NCBI RefSeq assembly: GCF_014904745.1
Contig: NZ_JACZCS010000004.1
Coordinates: forward strand, 62,001 to 126,000
Direction: 5' to 3'
Length of the DNA: 64,000 bases
Origin: Oricola nitratireducens
Lineage (GTDB): Bacteria; Pseudomonadota; Alphaproteobacteria; Rhizobiales; Rhizobiaceae
Shown in pieces: positions 26,377-36,250 of this stretch. Position 1 is the first letter of the stretch, and each line of letters opens with the position of its first letter. The notes under the pieces were generated by a model that saw only the letters and a program-made list of their open reading frames with translations, did no database searches and was not told the origin of the DNA. The translations under genes were made by a program, and so were the position numbers.

Positions 26377-27737
26377 ATCGCTTCCCCCAGTTCCCGCATT
26401 ACCCCTGCATAGCGGGCCGCGATCGCTTCGCGCCGGACATGCCGGCCGCCGCGCACCATGTGGCGGCCCGCGGACCAGACGTCGCGCACCATGCGGTCGT
26501 CACCGGCAAAGATGAAGCAGTCGAGGATGGTGTCGCCCCGGCGTCCGGCGAGATCGACAGCCTCGTCGTCGAGCGCCACGAGATCCGCGAGCCTGCCGAC
26601 AGCGATCGAGCCGCTGTCGCGCCCGGCGGCTCGTGCGCCGCCTGCATTAACGGCATCGAGAATCCGCCGTCCGGTCGACCGGTCCGGCGTCGCCAGCGCG
26701 GCGCGCGAGCGGTCGCGCAGGCGTTGCGAATAGTCGAGCGTGCGCAATTCCTCGGTCAGCGAGATGCGGATGTTGGAATCGGAACCGACCGCGATCGCGC
26801 CGTCCGCGCCAAGCCAGCGCAGCGCGTCGAAGATGCCGTCGCCGAGGCTTGATTCGGTGATCGGGCACAGGCCCGCCACCGCGCCCGAGCGCGCCAGCCC
26901 CTCGGTCTCGTGCGGCTGCATCTGAGTGCAGTGGATAAAGCAGCAGCTTTCGTCCGGTTGCATGGTTTCGAGCACCCATTCGACCGGCCGCTTGCCGTAT
27001 GCCGCACTGACCTCGTCGACCTCGGCCGCCTGCTCGGCGAGATGCATATGGAACGGCGCGCCATCGGCGAGTTCGCGCGCCGCGCGGATGTCGTCGGGCT
27101 GGACGGCGCGCAGGCTGTGCGGCGCGACGCCGATGCGGCAATCCGCCGGCAGGCTTTCGACATGCCTTGCCGCCTTCTCGTGCAGCCTTGCGAAACGGTC
27201 GAAATCATTGCCGAACCGGATCTGCCCCGCGCCCAAGTCGCGCCGGTCGCATCCGCCGTAACGGTAATGCACCGGCAGGAGCGTCAGGCCGATGCCGGTT
27301 TCGGCGGTCGCGGCCGCGATGCGTCCGGACAGTTCCGCGAGTTCGGCATAGGGCGCGCCGCCCGGCTGGTGGTGGAGATAGTGAAACTCGACATTGGTCG
27401 CGTATCCGGCCTCCAGCATCTCCATCTGCACGAAGGCGGCGATCGCCTCGACATGGTCGGGCGTCAGCCGGTCGAGGAAGCGATACATCAGCTGCCGCCA
27501 GGTCCAGAACGAATCCGCCGGGTCCGGTCCGCGCCGTTCGGTGAGGCCGGCCATCGCCCGCTGGAAGGCGTGGCTGTGAACATTTGCGGGCGCGGGCAGC
27601 AGGATGCCGGCCCGGTGGCCCTCCGCCTCCGCGCCTTCGGTGATCGACGCGATCGTGCCGTCCGCGCCGATCCCGATGCGGACGGCTTCCTTCCAACCGC
27701 TTTCCAGCAACGCTTTCCTTGCCCAGATTGTCGCCAT
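26373..27737 (-). CDS. hutF: Formimidoylglutamate deiminase
   Basis: The 454-residue amidohydrolase converts N-formimidoyl-L-glutamate to N-formyl-L-glutamate plus ammonia. The metal-site motif PANVHSHAFQRAM, the later FHMHLAEQ, and VGSDSNIRISLTEELRTLDYSQRLRDR are typical of HutF and place it in the deaminase branch of the amidohydrolase superfamily. It partners with hutG in the five-step histidine pathway. Its promoter faces away from hutI and overlaps the HutC operator. Confidence 0.95.
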   Translation of the reverse strand: MATIWARKALLESGWKEAVRIGIGADGTIASITEGAEAEGHRAGILLPAPANVHSHAFQRAMAGLTERRGPDPADSFWTWRQLMYRFLDRLTPDHVEAIAAFVQMEMLEAGYATNVEFHYLHHQPGGAPYAELAELSGRIAAATAETGIGLTLLPVHYRYGGCDRRDLGAGQIRFGNDFDRFARLHEKAARHVESLPADCRIGVAPHSLRAVQPDDIRAARELADGAPFHMHLAEQAAEVDEVSAAYGKRPVEWVLETMQPDESCCFIHCTQMQPHETEGLARSGAVAGLCPITESSLGDGIFDALRWLGADGAIAVGSDSNIRISLTEELRTLDYSQRLRDRSRAALATPDRSTGRRILDAVNAGGARAAGRDSGSIAVGRLADLVALDDEAVDLAGRRGDTILDCFIFAGDDRMVRDVWSAGRHMVRGGRHVRREAIAARYAGVMRELGEAI

Positions 27738-27748
27738 GGATTCGCTTC

Positions 27749-27778
27749 TTGACAGGTTAATATGTCTATACTTATAGA
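27749..27778 (+). promoter_or_regulatory. Promoter of hutIHGU
   Basis: TTGACA (27749-27754) and TATAGA (27773-27778) are separated by 18 bp. The -10 box and part of the spacer lie inside the HutC palindrome. Start of transcription would be near 27785, giving a 27-base leader before the hutI GTG. Confidence 0.65.
27765..27778. promoter_or_regulatory. Candidate HutC operator between hutF and hutI
   Basis: TCTATACTTATAGA is a perfect 6-bp inverted repeat with a 2-bp centre. It overlaps the -10 boxes of both divergent hut promoters, so one bound repressor could close both. GntR/HutC sites commonly contain a TATA-rich palindrome of this size. Confidence 0.7.
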
Positions 27779-27799
27779 TGAGTGATGCAGACATAACAA
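27771..27799 (-). promoter_or_regulatory. Promoter of hutF-hutC
   Basis: On the minus strand TTGTTA (27794-27799) and TATAAG (27771-27776) are spaced by exactly 17 bp. The -10 box lies within the HutC palindrome and transcription would start near 27764. Confidence 0.6.
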
Positions 27800-27811
27800 C
27801 GGCAAAAAATC

Positions 27812-28999
27812 GTGCTTCTGACCAACGCGACCATAGCCACGCTGGATGGCGACGCGCCCTACGGACTGATCCGCGGCGGCGCGATCTCCGTCGAATCCGG
27901 AACGATACAATGGGCCGGCCCGATGGCGGACGCGCCGGGTGCGGGCGGCGAAACCGTCGACCTCGAAGGCCGGCTCGTCACGCCGGGCCTGATCGACTGC
28001 CACACTCACATCGTCCATGGCGGCAACCGCGCCAACGAATTCGAAATGCGGCTGGAGGGCGCCAGCTACGAGGAGGTGGCGCGCGCCGGCGGCGGCATCG
28101 TCTCCACGGTCCGCGCCACGCGCGCCGCGAGCGAGGAAGAGCTGCTCATCACCGCGCTGCCGCGCGTCGACGCGTTGATCGCCGAGGGCGTCACCGCCAT
28201 CGAGGTGAAGTCCGGCTACGGCCTCGACATCGACACCGAACTCGCCATGCTGCGTGCGGCCCGCGCCATCGAAAAGGCCCGGCCGGTCCGTATCCGCACC
28301 TCTTTCCTCGGCGCCCACGCCGTCCCGCCGGAGTATTCCGGCCGGCCCGACGCCTATATCGACGAGATCTGCCTGCCCGCGCTGGAAGCCGCGCATGCCG
28401 CGGGTCTCGCCGATGCGGTCGACGGGTTTTGCGAGGGGATCGCGTTTTCGCCGAAGCAGATCGGGCGCGTGTTCGCGAAAGCGAAGGAACTCGGCATCCC
28501 GGTCAAGCTGCATGCCGAGCAACTGTCCAATCTCGGCGGAACGCAGCTTGCCGCGCGCTACGGCGCGCTGTCGGCGGATCATGTCGAATATGCCGACGAC
28601 GCCGATGCGGCCGCGCTGGCCCGGTCCGGCAGCGTCGCCGTCTTGCTGCCCGGCGCCTTTTACGCCTTGCGCGAAACGAAGATGCCGCCCGTCGACGCCT
28701 TCCGCCGCCGCAATGTGCCGATGGCGGTGGCGACCGACTGCAATCCCGGCACCTCGCCGATGACCTCGTTGCTGCTCGCCATGAACATGGCCTGCACCTT
28801 TTTCCGCCTGACGCCGGAGGAGGCGCTCGCCAGCGTCACCGTCAACGCCGCGAAGGCGCTCGGCCTTGCCGACACCGGCCGCATCGCCCCGGGACTGCGC
28901 GCCGATCTCGCGGTCTGGAACGTCGAACACCCGGCGGAACTCGCCTATCGCATCGGGTTCAATCCGTTGCACCAACGCATTTTCGGAGATGCCGCATGA
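27812..28999 (+). CDS. hutI: Imidazolonepropionase
   Basis: The 395-residue amidohydrolase opens the imidazolone ring of 4-imidazolone-5-propionate to give formimidoylglutamate. Family motifs include [69 protein letters not shown] and [16 protein letters not shown]. It starts at GTG, because the ATG upstream in frame hits a stop after three codons. No strong ribosome binding site is visible. It overlaps hutH by 4 bp. Confidence 0.95.
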   Translation: MLLTNATIATLDGDAPYGLIRGGAISVESGTIQWAGPMADAPGAGGETVDLEGRLVTPGLIDCHTHIVHGGNRANEFEMRLEGASYEEVARAGGGIVSTVRATRAASEEELLITALPRVDALIAEGVTAIEVKSGYGLDIDTELAMLRAARAIEKARPVRIRTSFLGAHAVPPEYSGRPDAYIDEICLPALEAAHAAGLADAVDGFCEGIAFSPKQIGRVFAKAKELGIPVKLHAEQLSNLGGTQLAARYGALSADHVEYADDADAAALARSGSVAVLLPGAFYALRETKMPPVDAFRRRNVPMAVATDCNPGTSPMTSLLLAMNMACTFFRLTPEEALASVTVNAAKALGLADTGRIAPGLRADLAVWNVEHPAELAYRIGFNPLHQRIFGDAA

Positions 29000-30540
29000 A
29001 CTCGCTCGTCCTGACGCCCGGCCATGCGACACTGGCCGATCTCGAACGGATCTGGCGCGAGGGCGCGCCCGTCGCGCTCGATCCTTCGGCGCGCGAGCCG
29101 GTCCGCGCCGCGGCGCGCAAGGTGCTTGAAGCGGCGGCCGGCGGCACGGCGGTCTACGGGGTCAATACGGGTTTCGGAAAACTCGCTTCGGTGCGCATCG
29201 CGGCGGAAGACACCGAGACACTGCAGAGCAACCTGATCCTGTCGCATTGCTGCGGCGTCGGCGACCCGCTCGATCGCAACACCACGCGGCTGATGATGGC
29301 GTTGAAACTGCTGTCGCTCGGGCGCGGCGCATCGGGCGTGCGCTGGGAGATCGTCGCGATGATCGAGGCGATGCTCGCCAAGGGCCTGACGCCGGTGGTG
29401 CCGGGCCAGGGCTCGGTCGGCGCGTCCGGCGATCTCGCGCCGCTCGCCCACATGGCCGCCGCGATGCTCGGCGAGGGCGAGGTGGAGACCGGCGGCGCGG
29501 TCATGCCGGCGGCCGAGGCGCTCGCCAAGGCGGGGCTGCAACCGGTCGTGCTCGGGCCGAAGGAAGGGCTGGCGCTGATCAACGGAACGCAGTTCTCGAC
29601 GGCGCTGGCGCTGGTCGGCCTGTTCGATGCCTGGCGCAACGCCTCCAACTCGATCCTGACCGCCGTTCTGTCCACCGACGCCATCATGGGATCGACAGCG
29701 CCGCTCCTGCCGGAGATCCATGCGTTGCGCGGCCATGCCGGCCAGATCGAGGTCGCCGCGGCGATGCGCGCCCTGATGGAAGGGTCCGAGATCCGCGAGA
29801 GCCATCGCGATGGCGACAGTCGCGTTCAGGACCCCTATTGCATCCGCTGTCAGCCGCAGGTCGTCGGCGCCGCGGTCGACCTGCTGCGCTTCGCGGGCCG
29901 GTCGCTCGAAATCGAGGCCAATGCGGTGACCGACAATCCGCTGGTGCTGATGGACGCCGACAGGATCGTCTCCGGCGGCAACTTCCATGCCGAGCCGGTC
30001 GGCTTCGCCGCCGACCAGATCGCGCTCGCCGTTGCCGAGATCGGCGCCATCGCGCAGCGCCGCGTCGCGCTGATGGTCGATCCGACGCTCTCCTTCGATC
30101 TGCCGCCGTTCCTGACGCCCGAGCCGGGGCTGAATTCCGGATTCATGATTGCCGAGGTGACGACCGCCGCGCTGATGAGCGAGAACAAGCATCTCGCCAA
30201 TCCATGCACCACGGATTCGACGCCGACCTCGGCCAATCAGGAAGACCATGTTTCGATGGCGGCGCATGGCGCGCGGCGGCTGATCCAGATGAACCGCAAC
30301 CTGTCGGTCATTCTCGGCGTCGAACTGCTCTGCGCCGCGCAGGGCATCGAATTTCGTACGCCGCTCGTTACCAGCGGGCGGCTGCAGGCGGTGCTCGTGG
30401 CGCTGCGCGGTATCGTGCCGGCGCTCGGCAGCGATCGCTACATGGCGCCCGACATCGAGGCCGCCGCCGGGATGATGCGCGACGGCGTGCTGCTGCCGGT
30501 CGCTGGCCTCGGCGATTTCCGGCTCGGAGAAGCCGCATGA
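28996..30540 (+). CDS. hutH: Histidine ammonia-lyase
   Basis: The 514-residue enzyme deaminates histidine to urocanate, the first step of histidine degradation. The Ala-Ser-Gly triad that cyclises to the MIO electrophile is ASG at residues 143-145 in [50 protein letters not shown] and [27 protein letters not shown] are further family blocks. Its ATG overlaps the hutI stop and its stop overlaps the hutG start, each by 4 bp. A longer in-frame extension back to 27778 is not coding. Confidence 0.96.
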   Translation: MNSLVLTPGHATLADLERIWREGAPVALDPSAREPVRAAARKVLEAAAGGTAVYGVNTGFGKLASVRIAAEDTETLQSNLILSHCCGVGDPLDRNTTRLMMALKLLSLGRGASGVRWEIVAMIEAMLAKGLTPVVPGQGSVGASGDLAPLAHMAAAMLGEGEVETGGAVMPAAEALAKAGLQPVVLGPKEGLALINGTQFSTALALVGLFDAWRNASNSILTAVLSTDAIMGSTAPLLPEIHALRGHAGQIEVAAAMRALMEGSEIRESHRDGDSRVQDPYCIRCQPQVVGAAVDLLRFAGRSLEIEANAVTDNPLVLMDADRIVSGGNFHAEPVGFAADQIALAVAEIGAIAQRRVALMVDPTLSFDLPPFLTPEPGLNSGFMIAEVTTAALMSENKHLANPCTTDSTPTSANQEDHVSMAAHGARRLIQMNRNLSVILGVELLCAAQGIEFRTPLVTSGRLQAVLVALRGIVPALGSDRYMAPDIEAAAGMMRDGVLLPVAGLGDFRLGEAA

Positions 30541-31346
30541 TCCCGGTTTCCGTCACACAAGGGGCCGGTCCGGTCATTCTCGCCATCCCGCATGCGGGAA
30601 CGGCGATCGATCCGTCGGCCCTTTCCCGTCTGAACGATGAAGGAAAGACGCTTCGCGACACCGACTGGCACATGCATCGGCTCTACGCGGCGCTGCTGCC
30701 CGGCGCGACCACGGTCAAGGCGACGTTCCATCGCTACGTCATCGACGCGAACCGCGATCCTTCCGGCCAGAGCCTCTATCCGGGCCAGAACACGACCGGT
30801 CTCTGCCCGCTGACGGATTTCGACGGCGCGCCGCTCTATCGCGGCGGGGAGGAGCCAGACGCGGCCGAGATCGCCCGGCGGCTGGAGAGCTACCACGCCG
30901 TCTATCACCGCCGGCTGGCAAGAGAGATCGCGCGCGTGAAGAAGCGCCACGGCGTCGCGATCCTCTACGATTGCCACTCGATCCGGTCCGAGATACCGTT
31001 CCTGCTCGACGGCGTGCTGCCCGATTTCAACATCGGCACCAATGGCGGAACGACCTGCGCGCCCGCGATCGAGGACGCTGTCGCGTCGATATGCGCGCGC
31101 GCCGAGGGTTACACCTCGGTCGTCAACGGCCGGTTCAAGGGCGGGTGGACCACGCGCCACTACGGCAGGCCGGCGGACGGCGTCCACGCCATCCAGATGG
31201 AACTCGCCCAGTCAACCCACCTCGCTTCGGAGGATCTGCCCTTCGACTACGACGCCGGCAAGGCGCGAAAGCTGCGCGTCCACCTCAAGGAAATCCTGAA
31301 GAGCCTGAACGATCTCGCGCTTTCCGGCGCGCTCGCACGACATTGA
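30537..31346 (+). CDS. hutG: N-formylglutamate deformylase
   Basis: The 269-residue amidohydrolase hydrolyses N-formyl-L-glutamate to glutamate and formate, the last step of the pathway that uses HutF. Motifs seen are [57 protein letters not shown] and [13 protein letters not shown]. It belongs to the FGase (PF05013) type and not to the arginase-like formiminoglutamase type also called HutG. It is coupled to hutH by ATGA and followed by hutU after 14 bp. Confidence 0.94.
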   Translation: MIPVSVTQGAGPVILAIPHAGTAIDPSALSRLNDEGKTLRDTDWHMHRLYAALLPGATTVKATFHRYVIDANRDPSGQSLYPGQNTTGLCPLTDFDGAPLYRGGEEPDAAEIARRLESYHAVYHRRLAREIARVKKRHGVAILYDCHSIRSEIPFLLDGVLPDFNIGTNGGTTCAPAIEDAVASICARAEGYTSVVNGRFKGGWTTRHYGRPADGVHAIQMELAQSTHLASEDLPFDYDAGKARKLRVHLKEILKSLNDLALSGALARH

Positions 31347-31360
31347 AAGGACCAGGCGCC

Positions 31361-33043
31361 ATGACGAACCCCCGTCACAACATGCGCGACATCTACCCGC
31401 CGACCGGGCCGGAAATCACCGCCAAATCCTGGCTCACCGAGGCACCGATGCGGATGCTGATGAACAATCTGCATCCCGACGTCGCCGAGAACCCGCACGA
31501 ACTGGTCGTCTATGGCGGTATCGGCCGCGCCGCGCGCACCTGGGACGATTTCGACCGCATCGTCGCGACGCTGAAGACGCTGAACGAGGACGAGACGCTG
31601 TTGGTCCAGTCCGGCAAGCCCGTCGGCGTCTTCCGCACCCATGCGGACGCCCCGCGCGTGCTGATCGCCAATTCCAACCTGGTGCCGCACTGGGCGACGT
31701 GGGACCATTTCAACGAGCTGGATAAAAAAGGCCTCGCCATGTACGGCCAGATGACGGCCGGCTCGTGGATCTATATCGGCTCTCAGGGCATCGTTCAGGG
31801 CACCTACGAGACCTTCGCCGAGGCCGGCCGCCAGCATTATGGCGGCGACCTCACCGGCAAATGGATCCTGACGGCCGGCCTCGGCGGCATGGGCGGCGCC
31901 CAGCCGCTCGCGGCAGTGATGGCCGGCGCCTGCTGCCTCGCCGTCGAATGCGACGAGACCCGCGCCGATTTCCGGCTGCGCACCCGCTATGTCGACGCCA
32001 AGGCGCACACGCTCGACGAGGCGCTGGCGATGATCGACGGATGGACCAAGGCCGGAGAGGCGAAATCGGTCGCGCTGATCGGCAACGCGGCGGACATCTT
32101 CCCGGAACTGGTGGCGCGCATGAAGGCCGGCGGCGTCCGCCCGGACATCGTCACCGACCAGACCTCCGCGCATGATCCGATCCATGGCTACCTGCCGCAG
32201 GGCTGGACGGTCGGCGAATGGCGCGAAAAGCAGGAAAGCGACCCCAAGGCGGTCGAAAAGGCGGCGCGCGCCTCGATGAAGATCCATGTCGAGGCGATGG
32301 TCGACTTCTGGAACGCCGGCGTGCCGACGCTCGACTACGGCAACAACATCCGCCAGGTCGCCAAGGAAGAAGGCTTCGAGAACGCCTTTGCCTTCCCCGG
32401 TTTCGTTCCCGCCTATATCCGGCCGCTGTTCTGCCGCGGCATCGGGCCGTTCCGCTGGTGCGCGCTGTCCGGCGACCCGGAGGACATTTACAAGACCGAC
32501 GCCAAGGTGAAGGAACTGGTCGACGACCCGCATCTGCACAACTGGCTCGACATGGCGCGCGAGCGCATCGCTTTCCAGGGCCTGCCGGCGCGCATCTGCT
32601 GGGTCGGCCTCGGGGTGCGCGACAAGCTCGGCCTCGCCTTCAACGAGATGGTGCGCAGCGGCGAATTGTCGGCGCCGATCGTGATCGGCCGCGACCACCT
32701 CGATTCCGGCTCAGTCGCCTCGCCCAACCGCGAAACCGAATCCATGAAGGACGGCTCCGACGCCGTGTCCGACTGGCCGCTGCTCAACGCGCTGCTCAAC
32801 TGCGCCTCGGGCGCGACCTGGGTGTCGCTGCATCATGGCGGCGGCGTCGGCATGGGGTTCTCGCAGCACTCCGGCATGGTGATCTGCTGCGACGGCACGA
32901 AGGAAGCCGACGCACGCATCGCCCGCGTGCTGTGGAATGACCCGGCGACCGGCGTGATGCGTCATGCCGACGCCGGCTACGAAATCGCGCTCGACTGTGC
33001 GCGTGAACAGGGTCTGAGGCTCCCCGCGATCCTCGGAAACTGA
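31361..33043 (+). CDS. hutU: Urocanate hydratase
   Basis: The 560-residue NAD-dependent enzyme converts urocanate to imidazolonepropionate. Typical blocks are [74 protein letters not shown] (NAD binding), the [17 protein letters not shown] region and [36 protein letters not shown]. It closes the enzymatic part of the rightward hut operon, and a 91-bp gap separates it from the ABC transporter genes. Confidence 0.97.
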   Translation: MTNPRHNMRDIYPPTGPEITAKSWLTEAPMRMLMNNLHPDVAENPHELVVYGGIGRAARTWDDFDRIVATLKTLNEDETLLVQSGKPVGVFRTHADAPRVLIANSNLVPHWATWDHFNELDKKGLAMYGQMTAGSWIYIGSQGIVQGTYETFAEAGRQHYGGDLTGKWILTAGLGGMGGAQPLAAVMAGACCLAVECDETRADFRLRTRYVDAKAHTLDEALAMIDGWTKAGEAKSVALIGNAADIFPELVARMKAGGVRPDIVTDQTSAHDPIHGYLPQGWTVGEWREKQESDPKAVEKAARASMKIHVEAMVDFWNAGVPTLDYGNNIRQVAKEEGFENAFAFPGFVPAYIRPLFCRGIGPFRWCALSGDPEDIYKTDAKVKELVDDPHLHNWLDMARERIAFQGLPARICWVGLGVRDKLGLAFNEMVRSGELSAPIVIGRDHLDSGSVASPNRETESMKDGSDAVSDWPLLNALLNCASGATWVSLHHGGGVGMGFSQHSGMVICCDGTKEADARIARVLWNDPATGVMRHADAGYEIALDCAREQGLRLPAILGN

Positions 33044-33053
33044 CAATGGCGGA

Positions 33054-33068
33054 TTGTGCGTTGCACAA
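33054..33068. promoter_or_regulatory. Inverted repeat between hutU and the solute-binding-protein gene
   Basis: TTGTGC and GCACAA arms flank GTT in the 91-bp gap, 67 bp before the transporter start. It could be an operator or a weak hairpin that separates the two units. Confidence 0.35.
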
Positions 33069-33134
33069 GAACCCGGAAAACATCACAGTCGCTCGGTCCG
33101 AAACCCGAGTACAACTTACAGAGGGAACAACGTC

Positions 33135-33956
33135 ATGAGACTGCGGAAAATCATTGGAATGCTCGCCGCCGGCGCCGTCGCGCTCGGCATGACCGGCTAT
33201 GCGCAAGCCGACCAGCTCGCCGACATCAAGGCCAAGGGCAAGATCGTTGCCGCAACCGAGATGCATTTCGCTCCCTTCGACATCCTCAAGGATGGCGAAT
33301 ATGAGGGCATCTGCCACGACCTGTTCACCGAGGTCGCCAAGGAACTGGGCGTCGAGGTCGAGTTCCTCGACCTGCCCTGGCAATCGATCCTGCCGGGCCT
33401 CGAAGCCGGCAAGTTCGACATCGTCAACGCGCCGGTGACGATCACCGCCGAACGCGTGCAGCGTTACTCGTTCACCCTGCCGATGGGCAACGCCACCGTC
33501 GCCCTCGCCAAGAAGGCCGGCGACGACACGATCATGAAGCCCGAGGACATCGCCGGCAAGGCAGCCGGTTCGCAGAAGGGCTCCGCCCAGCTCGAACAGC
33601 TCAAGGCCTTCTCCGCGAAGCTTCCGCAGCCGGTCGACATCCGCGAATATGTCAATATCGACGAGGCGCTCGCCGACCTCGCCGCCGGCCGCATCCAGGC
33701 CGTCGCCAACTCCATGCCGCTGATGGGCTACGCCGCCGTCGAGCGCCCGGAGACCTTCGCCCTTGTCACCCCGCCTTTCGGCGATCCGAAATATTTCGCA
33801 TGGGTCGCGCGCAAGGGCGACGACAGCGCAAGTCTCGTCGCTGCGATCAACGACGCGCTCCTGAAGATGCACGAGGACGGCCGCCTCGACGCCATCAACG
33901 AGAAGTGGCTCGGCACCGCGCCGGAACTGCCGACCGAAATGCCGGCCGTCAACTGA
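33135..33956 (+). CDS. Polar amino-acid ABC transporter, periplasmic binding protein
   Basis: The 273-residue protein has a signal peptide cleaved after AQA (residue 25) and an SBP_bac_3 domain. It begins LADIKAKGKIVAATEMHFAPFDILKDGEYEGICHDLFTEVAKELGVEVEFLDLPWQSILPGLEAGKFDIV. The start is set by an AGAGGGA ribosome binding site. It should capture an amino acid in the periplasm. Position behind hutU makes histidine or urocanate the likely ligand, but that is inference. A 12-bp hairpin follows its stop. Confidence 0.92.
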   Translation: MRLRKIIGMLAAGAVALGMTGYAQADQLADIKAKGKIVAATEMHFAPFDILKDGEYEGICHDLFTEVAKELGVEVEFLDLPWQSILPGLEAGKFDIVNAPVTITAERVQRYSFTLPMGNATVALAKKAGDDTIMKPEDIAGKAAGSQKGSAQLEQLKAFSAKLPQPVDIREYVNIDEALADLAAGRIQAVANSMPLMGYAAVERPETFALVTPPFGDPKYFAWVARKGDDSASLVAAINDALLKMHEDGRLDAINEKWLGTAPELPTEMPAVN

Positions 33957-33971
33957 CGCAACCGCACGATC

Positions 33972-33999
33972 CCGGCCCGGCGCGACAGCGCCGGGCCGG
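33972..33999 (+). repeat. Perfect 12-bp hairpin between the binding-protein and permease genes
   Basis: CCGGCCCGGCGC pairs fully with GCGCCGGGCCGG around a GACA tetraloop, 15 bp after the binding-protein stop. No T run follows, so it is a 3'-stabilising or attenuating element and not a full terminator. Such structures favour higher levels of binding protein than of the permeases. Confidence 0.75.
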
Positions 34000-34029
34000 C
34001 CGCCAATCGCCTGAACCGGGGAGACGGGA

Positions 34030-34689
34030 GTGGATTTTTCCTTTTCGACGATCACGCACAACCTGCCCTATCTGCTGGCGGCGGCACGCTGGACGCTGAT
34101 CATCTCCTTTGCCGGCATGCTGGTCGGTCTCGGCCTCGGCATCCTTGTCTGCGCCGCGCGGTTGTCGCGCCATCGCTGGCTGTCGTCGTTTGCGGCGCTC
34201 TATGTCAGCTTCTTCCGCGGCGTCCCGCTGCTGGTCCAGCTTCTCGCCTTCTTCTACATCCTGCCCTACGCCGGTATCGATCTGCCCGCCACGGTCGCCG
34301 CCTTCCTTTCGATCGGCATGTGTTCGGCAGCCTATAACGCGGAGATCCTGCGCGGCTCGCTGCAGGCGATCCCGGCCGGCCAGAAGGAGGCCGCCGATGC
34401 GCTCGGCATCGCGCCCTTCGCGCTGTGGCGCCGCATCCTCGTCCCGCAGGCGCTGCGCATCGGCCTGCCCTCGCATGTCAACGAACTGATCCTGCTGGTG
34501 AAGGTGTCCTCGCTCGCTTCGGTGGTGGGCATCGGGGAGCTTACCCGCGTCGCCCAGAACATCACCGGCCAGACCTACCGCCCGCTGGAGATCTATCTCG
34601 CGGCGGCCTGCGTCTATTTCGTCATCAACGCGATCCTCGCCTATGCGGGGCGAATGGCCGAGCGGCGGCTGAACGTCGGCGGAGCGTAG
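34030..34689 (+). CDS. Amino-acid ABC transporter permease
   Basis: The 219-residue inner-membrane protein is a HisM/HisQ-type permease. The characteristic loop is seen in EILRGSLQAIPAGQKEAADALGIAPFALWRRILVPQALRIGLPSHVNELILLVKVSSLASVVG. It starts at GTG after GGGGAGACGG. About five helices are present. It pairs with the second permease and the ATPase downstream as one importer. Spacing to the second permease gene is 10 bp. Confidence 0.92.
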   Translation: MDFSFSTITHNLPYLLAAARWTLIISFAGMLVGLGLGILVCAARLSRHRWLSSFAALYVSFFRGVPLLVQLLAFFYILPYAGIDLPATVAAFLSIGMCSAAYNAEILRGSLQAIPAGQKEAADALGIAPFALWRRILVPQALRIGLPSHVNELILLVKVSSLASVVGIGELTRVAQNITGQTYRPLEIYLAAACVYFVINAILAYAGRMAERRLNVGGA

Positions 34690-34699
34690 GGACGGCGCG

Positions 34700-35359
34700 A
34701 TGGAACTCGACCTCTTCGTTCGCTACGGCCCCGCCCTGCTGCACGGTTTCGGCATCACCATCCTGTGCTGGATCGCCGGATCGCTCGGCGGCATGGCGCT
34801 CGGTTTCCTGATCGCCTGCATCTACCAGTGGTCCGGCCGCTGGATTCGCGGCCTGCTGCAGGCCTATATCGAAATCGTGCGCGGCACGCCGTTCATGATC
34901 CAGCTCTTCATCCTCTATTACGGCGGACCGCATTTCGGCCTGCTGCTGTCTCCGGTCGAGGCCGGCATCGCCGGTTTCGTCGTCTATGGCAGCCCCTATT
35001 TCGCGGAGATCTTCCGCGCGGGCTTCGCTTCGACGCCGAAGGGCCAGTTCGAGGCGGCGCGCTGCATGGGCTTTTCCGAATGGACCATCGTTCGCCGTAT
35101 CGTGCTGCCGCAGATGCTGGTCTCGATCACCGCTCCGCTGACGAATTTCGTCATCATCCTCACCAAGGAAACGGCGATCCTGTCGGTCGTGACGGTGCCG
35201 GAACTGCTCTACGAGACGCAGACCATGGCCGCCGAAACCTTCACCTATGTCGAACCCTTCCTCGTGCTGTCGCTCTTCTACTGGGCGATGGTGGAATTCA
35301 CCTCCTGGCTCGGCCGGCGGGTGGAGTTGCGCGTGACGCGCCATCTCCGCCGCGCCTGA
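34700..35359 (+). CDS. Amino-acid ABC transporter permease
   Basis: The 219-residue second permease has the same five-helix layout and EAA loop (AEIFRAGFASTPKGQFEAARCMGFSEWTIVRRIVLPQMLVSITAPLTNFVIILTKETAILSVV). Together with the preceding permease it should make a heterodimeric channel. The ATPase gene starts 31 bp later. Confidence 0.92.
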   Translation: MELDLFVRYGPALLHGFGITILCWIAGSLGGMALGFLIACIYQWSGRWIRGLLQAYIEIVRGTPFMIQLFILYYGGPHFGLLLSPVEAGIAGFVVYGSPYFAEIFRAGFASTPKGQFEAARCMGFSEWTIVRRIVLPQMLVSITAPLTNFVIILTKETAILSVVTVPELLYETQTMAAETFTYVEPFLVLSLFYWAMVEFTSWLGRRVELRVTRHLRRA

Positions 35360-35390
35360 CCGGCCCGATACGGCAAACCGGAAATAGACC

Positions 35391-36194
35391 ATGCCCGACA
35401 CCGCGACATCCGCCGAATCCATCATCACCGTGCGCGGCCTCGGCAAGCGCTATGGCGACTTCCAGGCGTTGACAGGAGTCGACCTCGACGTGCGCAAGTC
35501 GGAGGTCACCTGCCTGATCGGTCCGTCCGGCTCGGGCAAGAGCACGCTTCTGCGCTGCATGAACTTCCTCGAAGCCTACGAGGAAGGCGAGGTCCGCCTC
35601 GACGGCGAGCTGATCGGCTGGCAGGAGGGCTCCAGCGGTCCGCGCCGGCCGCTGCCGGGGCGCCGGCTGCGCGAGCAGCGCCGCCACATCGGCATGGTCT
35701 TCCAGCAGTTCAACCTGTGGCCGCACATGTCCGCGCTCGAAAACGTCGCCGAGGCCCTCGTCCAGGTGCAGGGGATGACGAAGGCCGAGGCGAACGGCCG
35801 CGCGATGGCCGCGCTCGAAAAGGTCAATCTCAAGGACAAGGCCGGCAATTATCCCTCGGCGCTGTCCGGCGGGCAGCAGCAGCGCGTCGCGATCGCCCGC
35901 GCCATCGCCATGGAGCCGCGCGTCATCCTGTTCGACGAGCCGACCTCGGCGCTCGATCCGGAGCTTGTCGGCGAGGTGCTGAACGTCATGAAGGCGATGG
36001 CGACGGAAGGCATGACCATGGTCGTCGTCACCCACGAAATGGGCTTCGCCGCCCATGTCGCCAGCCGCGTCGCCTTCCTCGATCACGGCCGCCTGGTCGC
36101 CTGCGTGCCGCCGCCCGAGATCTTCGGCGCCGACCCCGCCGATCCCCGCATCCGCTCCTTCCTGCAGACCTATCGCGAGCGCAACGTCGTCTAG
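35391..36194 (+). CDS. Amino-acid ABC transporter ATP-binding protein
   Basis: The 267-residue ATPase has Walker A GPSGSGKST at residues 44-52. An extra loop (about residues 75-95, GWQEGSSGPRRPLPGRR), the Q-loop FQQFNLWPH, signature LSGGQQQR and Walker B VILFDEPTSALDP follow, with switch His in VVTHEMGFA. The four genes form a complete polar amino-acid importer downstream of the hut genes, consistent with uptake of histidine or a related imidazole. It ends 56 bp from a convergent DUF2461 gene. Confidence 0.95.
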   Translation: MPDTATSAESIITVRGLGKRYGDFQALTGVDLDVRKSEVTCLIGPSGSGKSTLLRCMNFLEAYEEGEVRLDGELIGWQEGSSGPRRPLPGRRLREQRRHIGMVFQQFNLWPHMSALENVAEALVQVQGMTKAEANGRAMAALEKVNLKDKAGNYPSALSGGQQQRVAIARAIAMEPRVILFDEPTSALDPELVGEVLNVMKAMATEGMTMVVVTHEMGFAAHVASRVAFLDHGRLVACVPPPEIFGADPADPRIRSFLQTYRERNVV

Positions 36195-36250
36195 GTGTGA
36201 GCTTTCCGGAGGTTGTCCATTCGCACCGGACCGGCAACCGGCGCCCCGTC

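Noticed and set aside
27778-30540. A 920-codon plus-strand open frame ending with the hutH protein
   Set aside because: The first 406 codons lie over hutI in another frame and have arginine-rich shadow composition; hutH starts at 28996 with an ATGA overlap to hutI.
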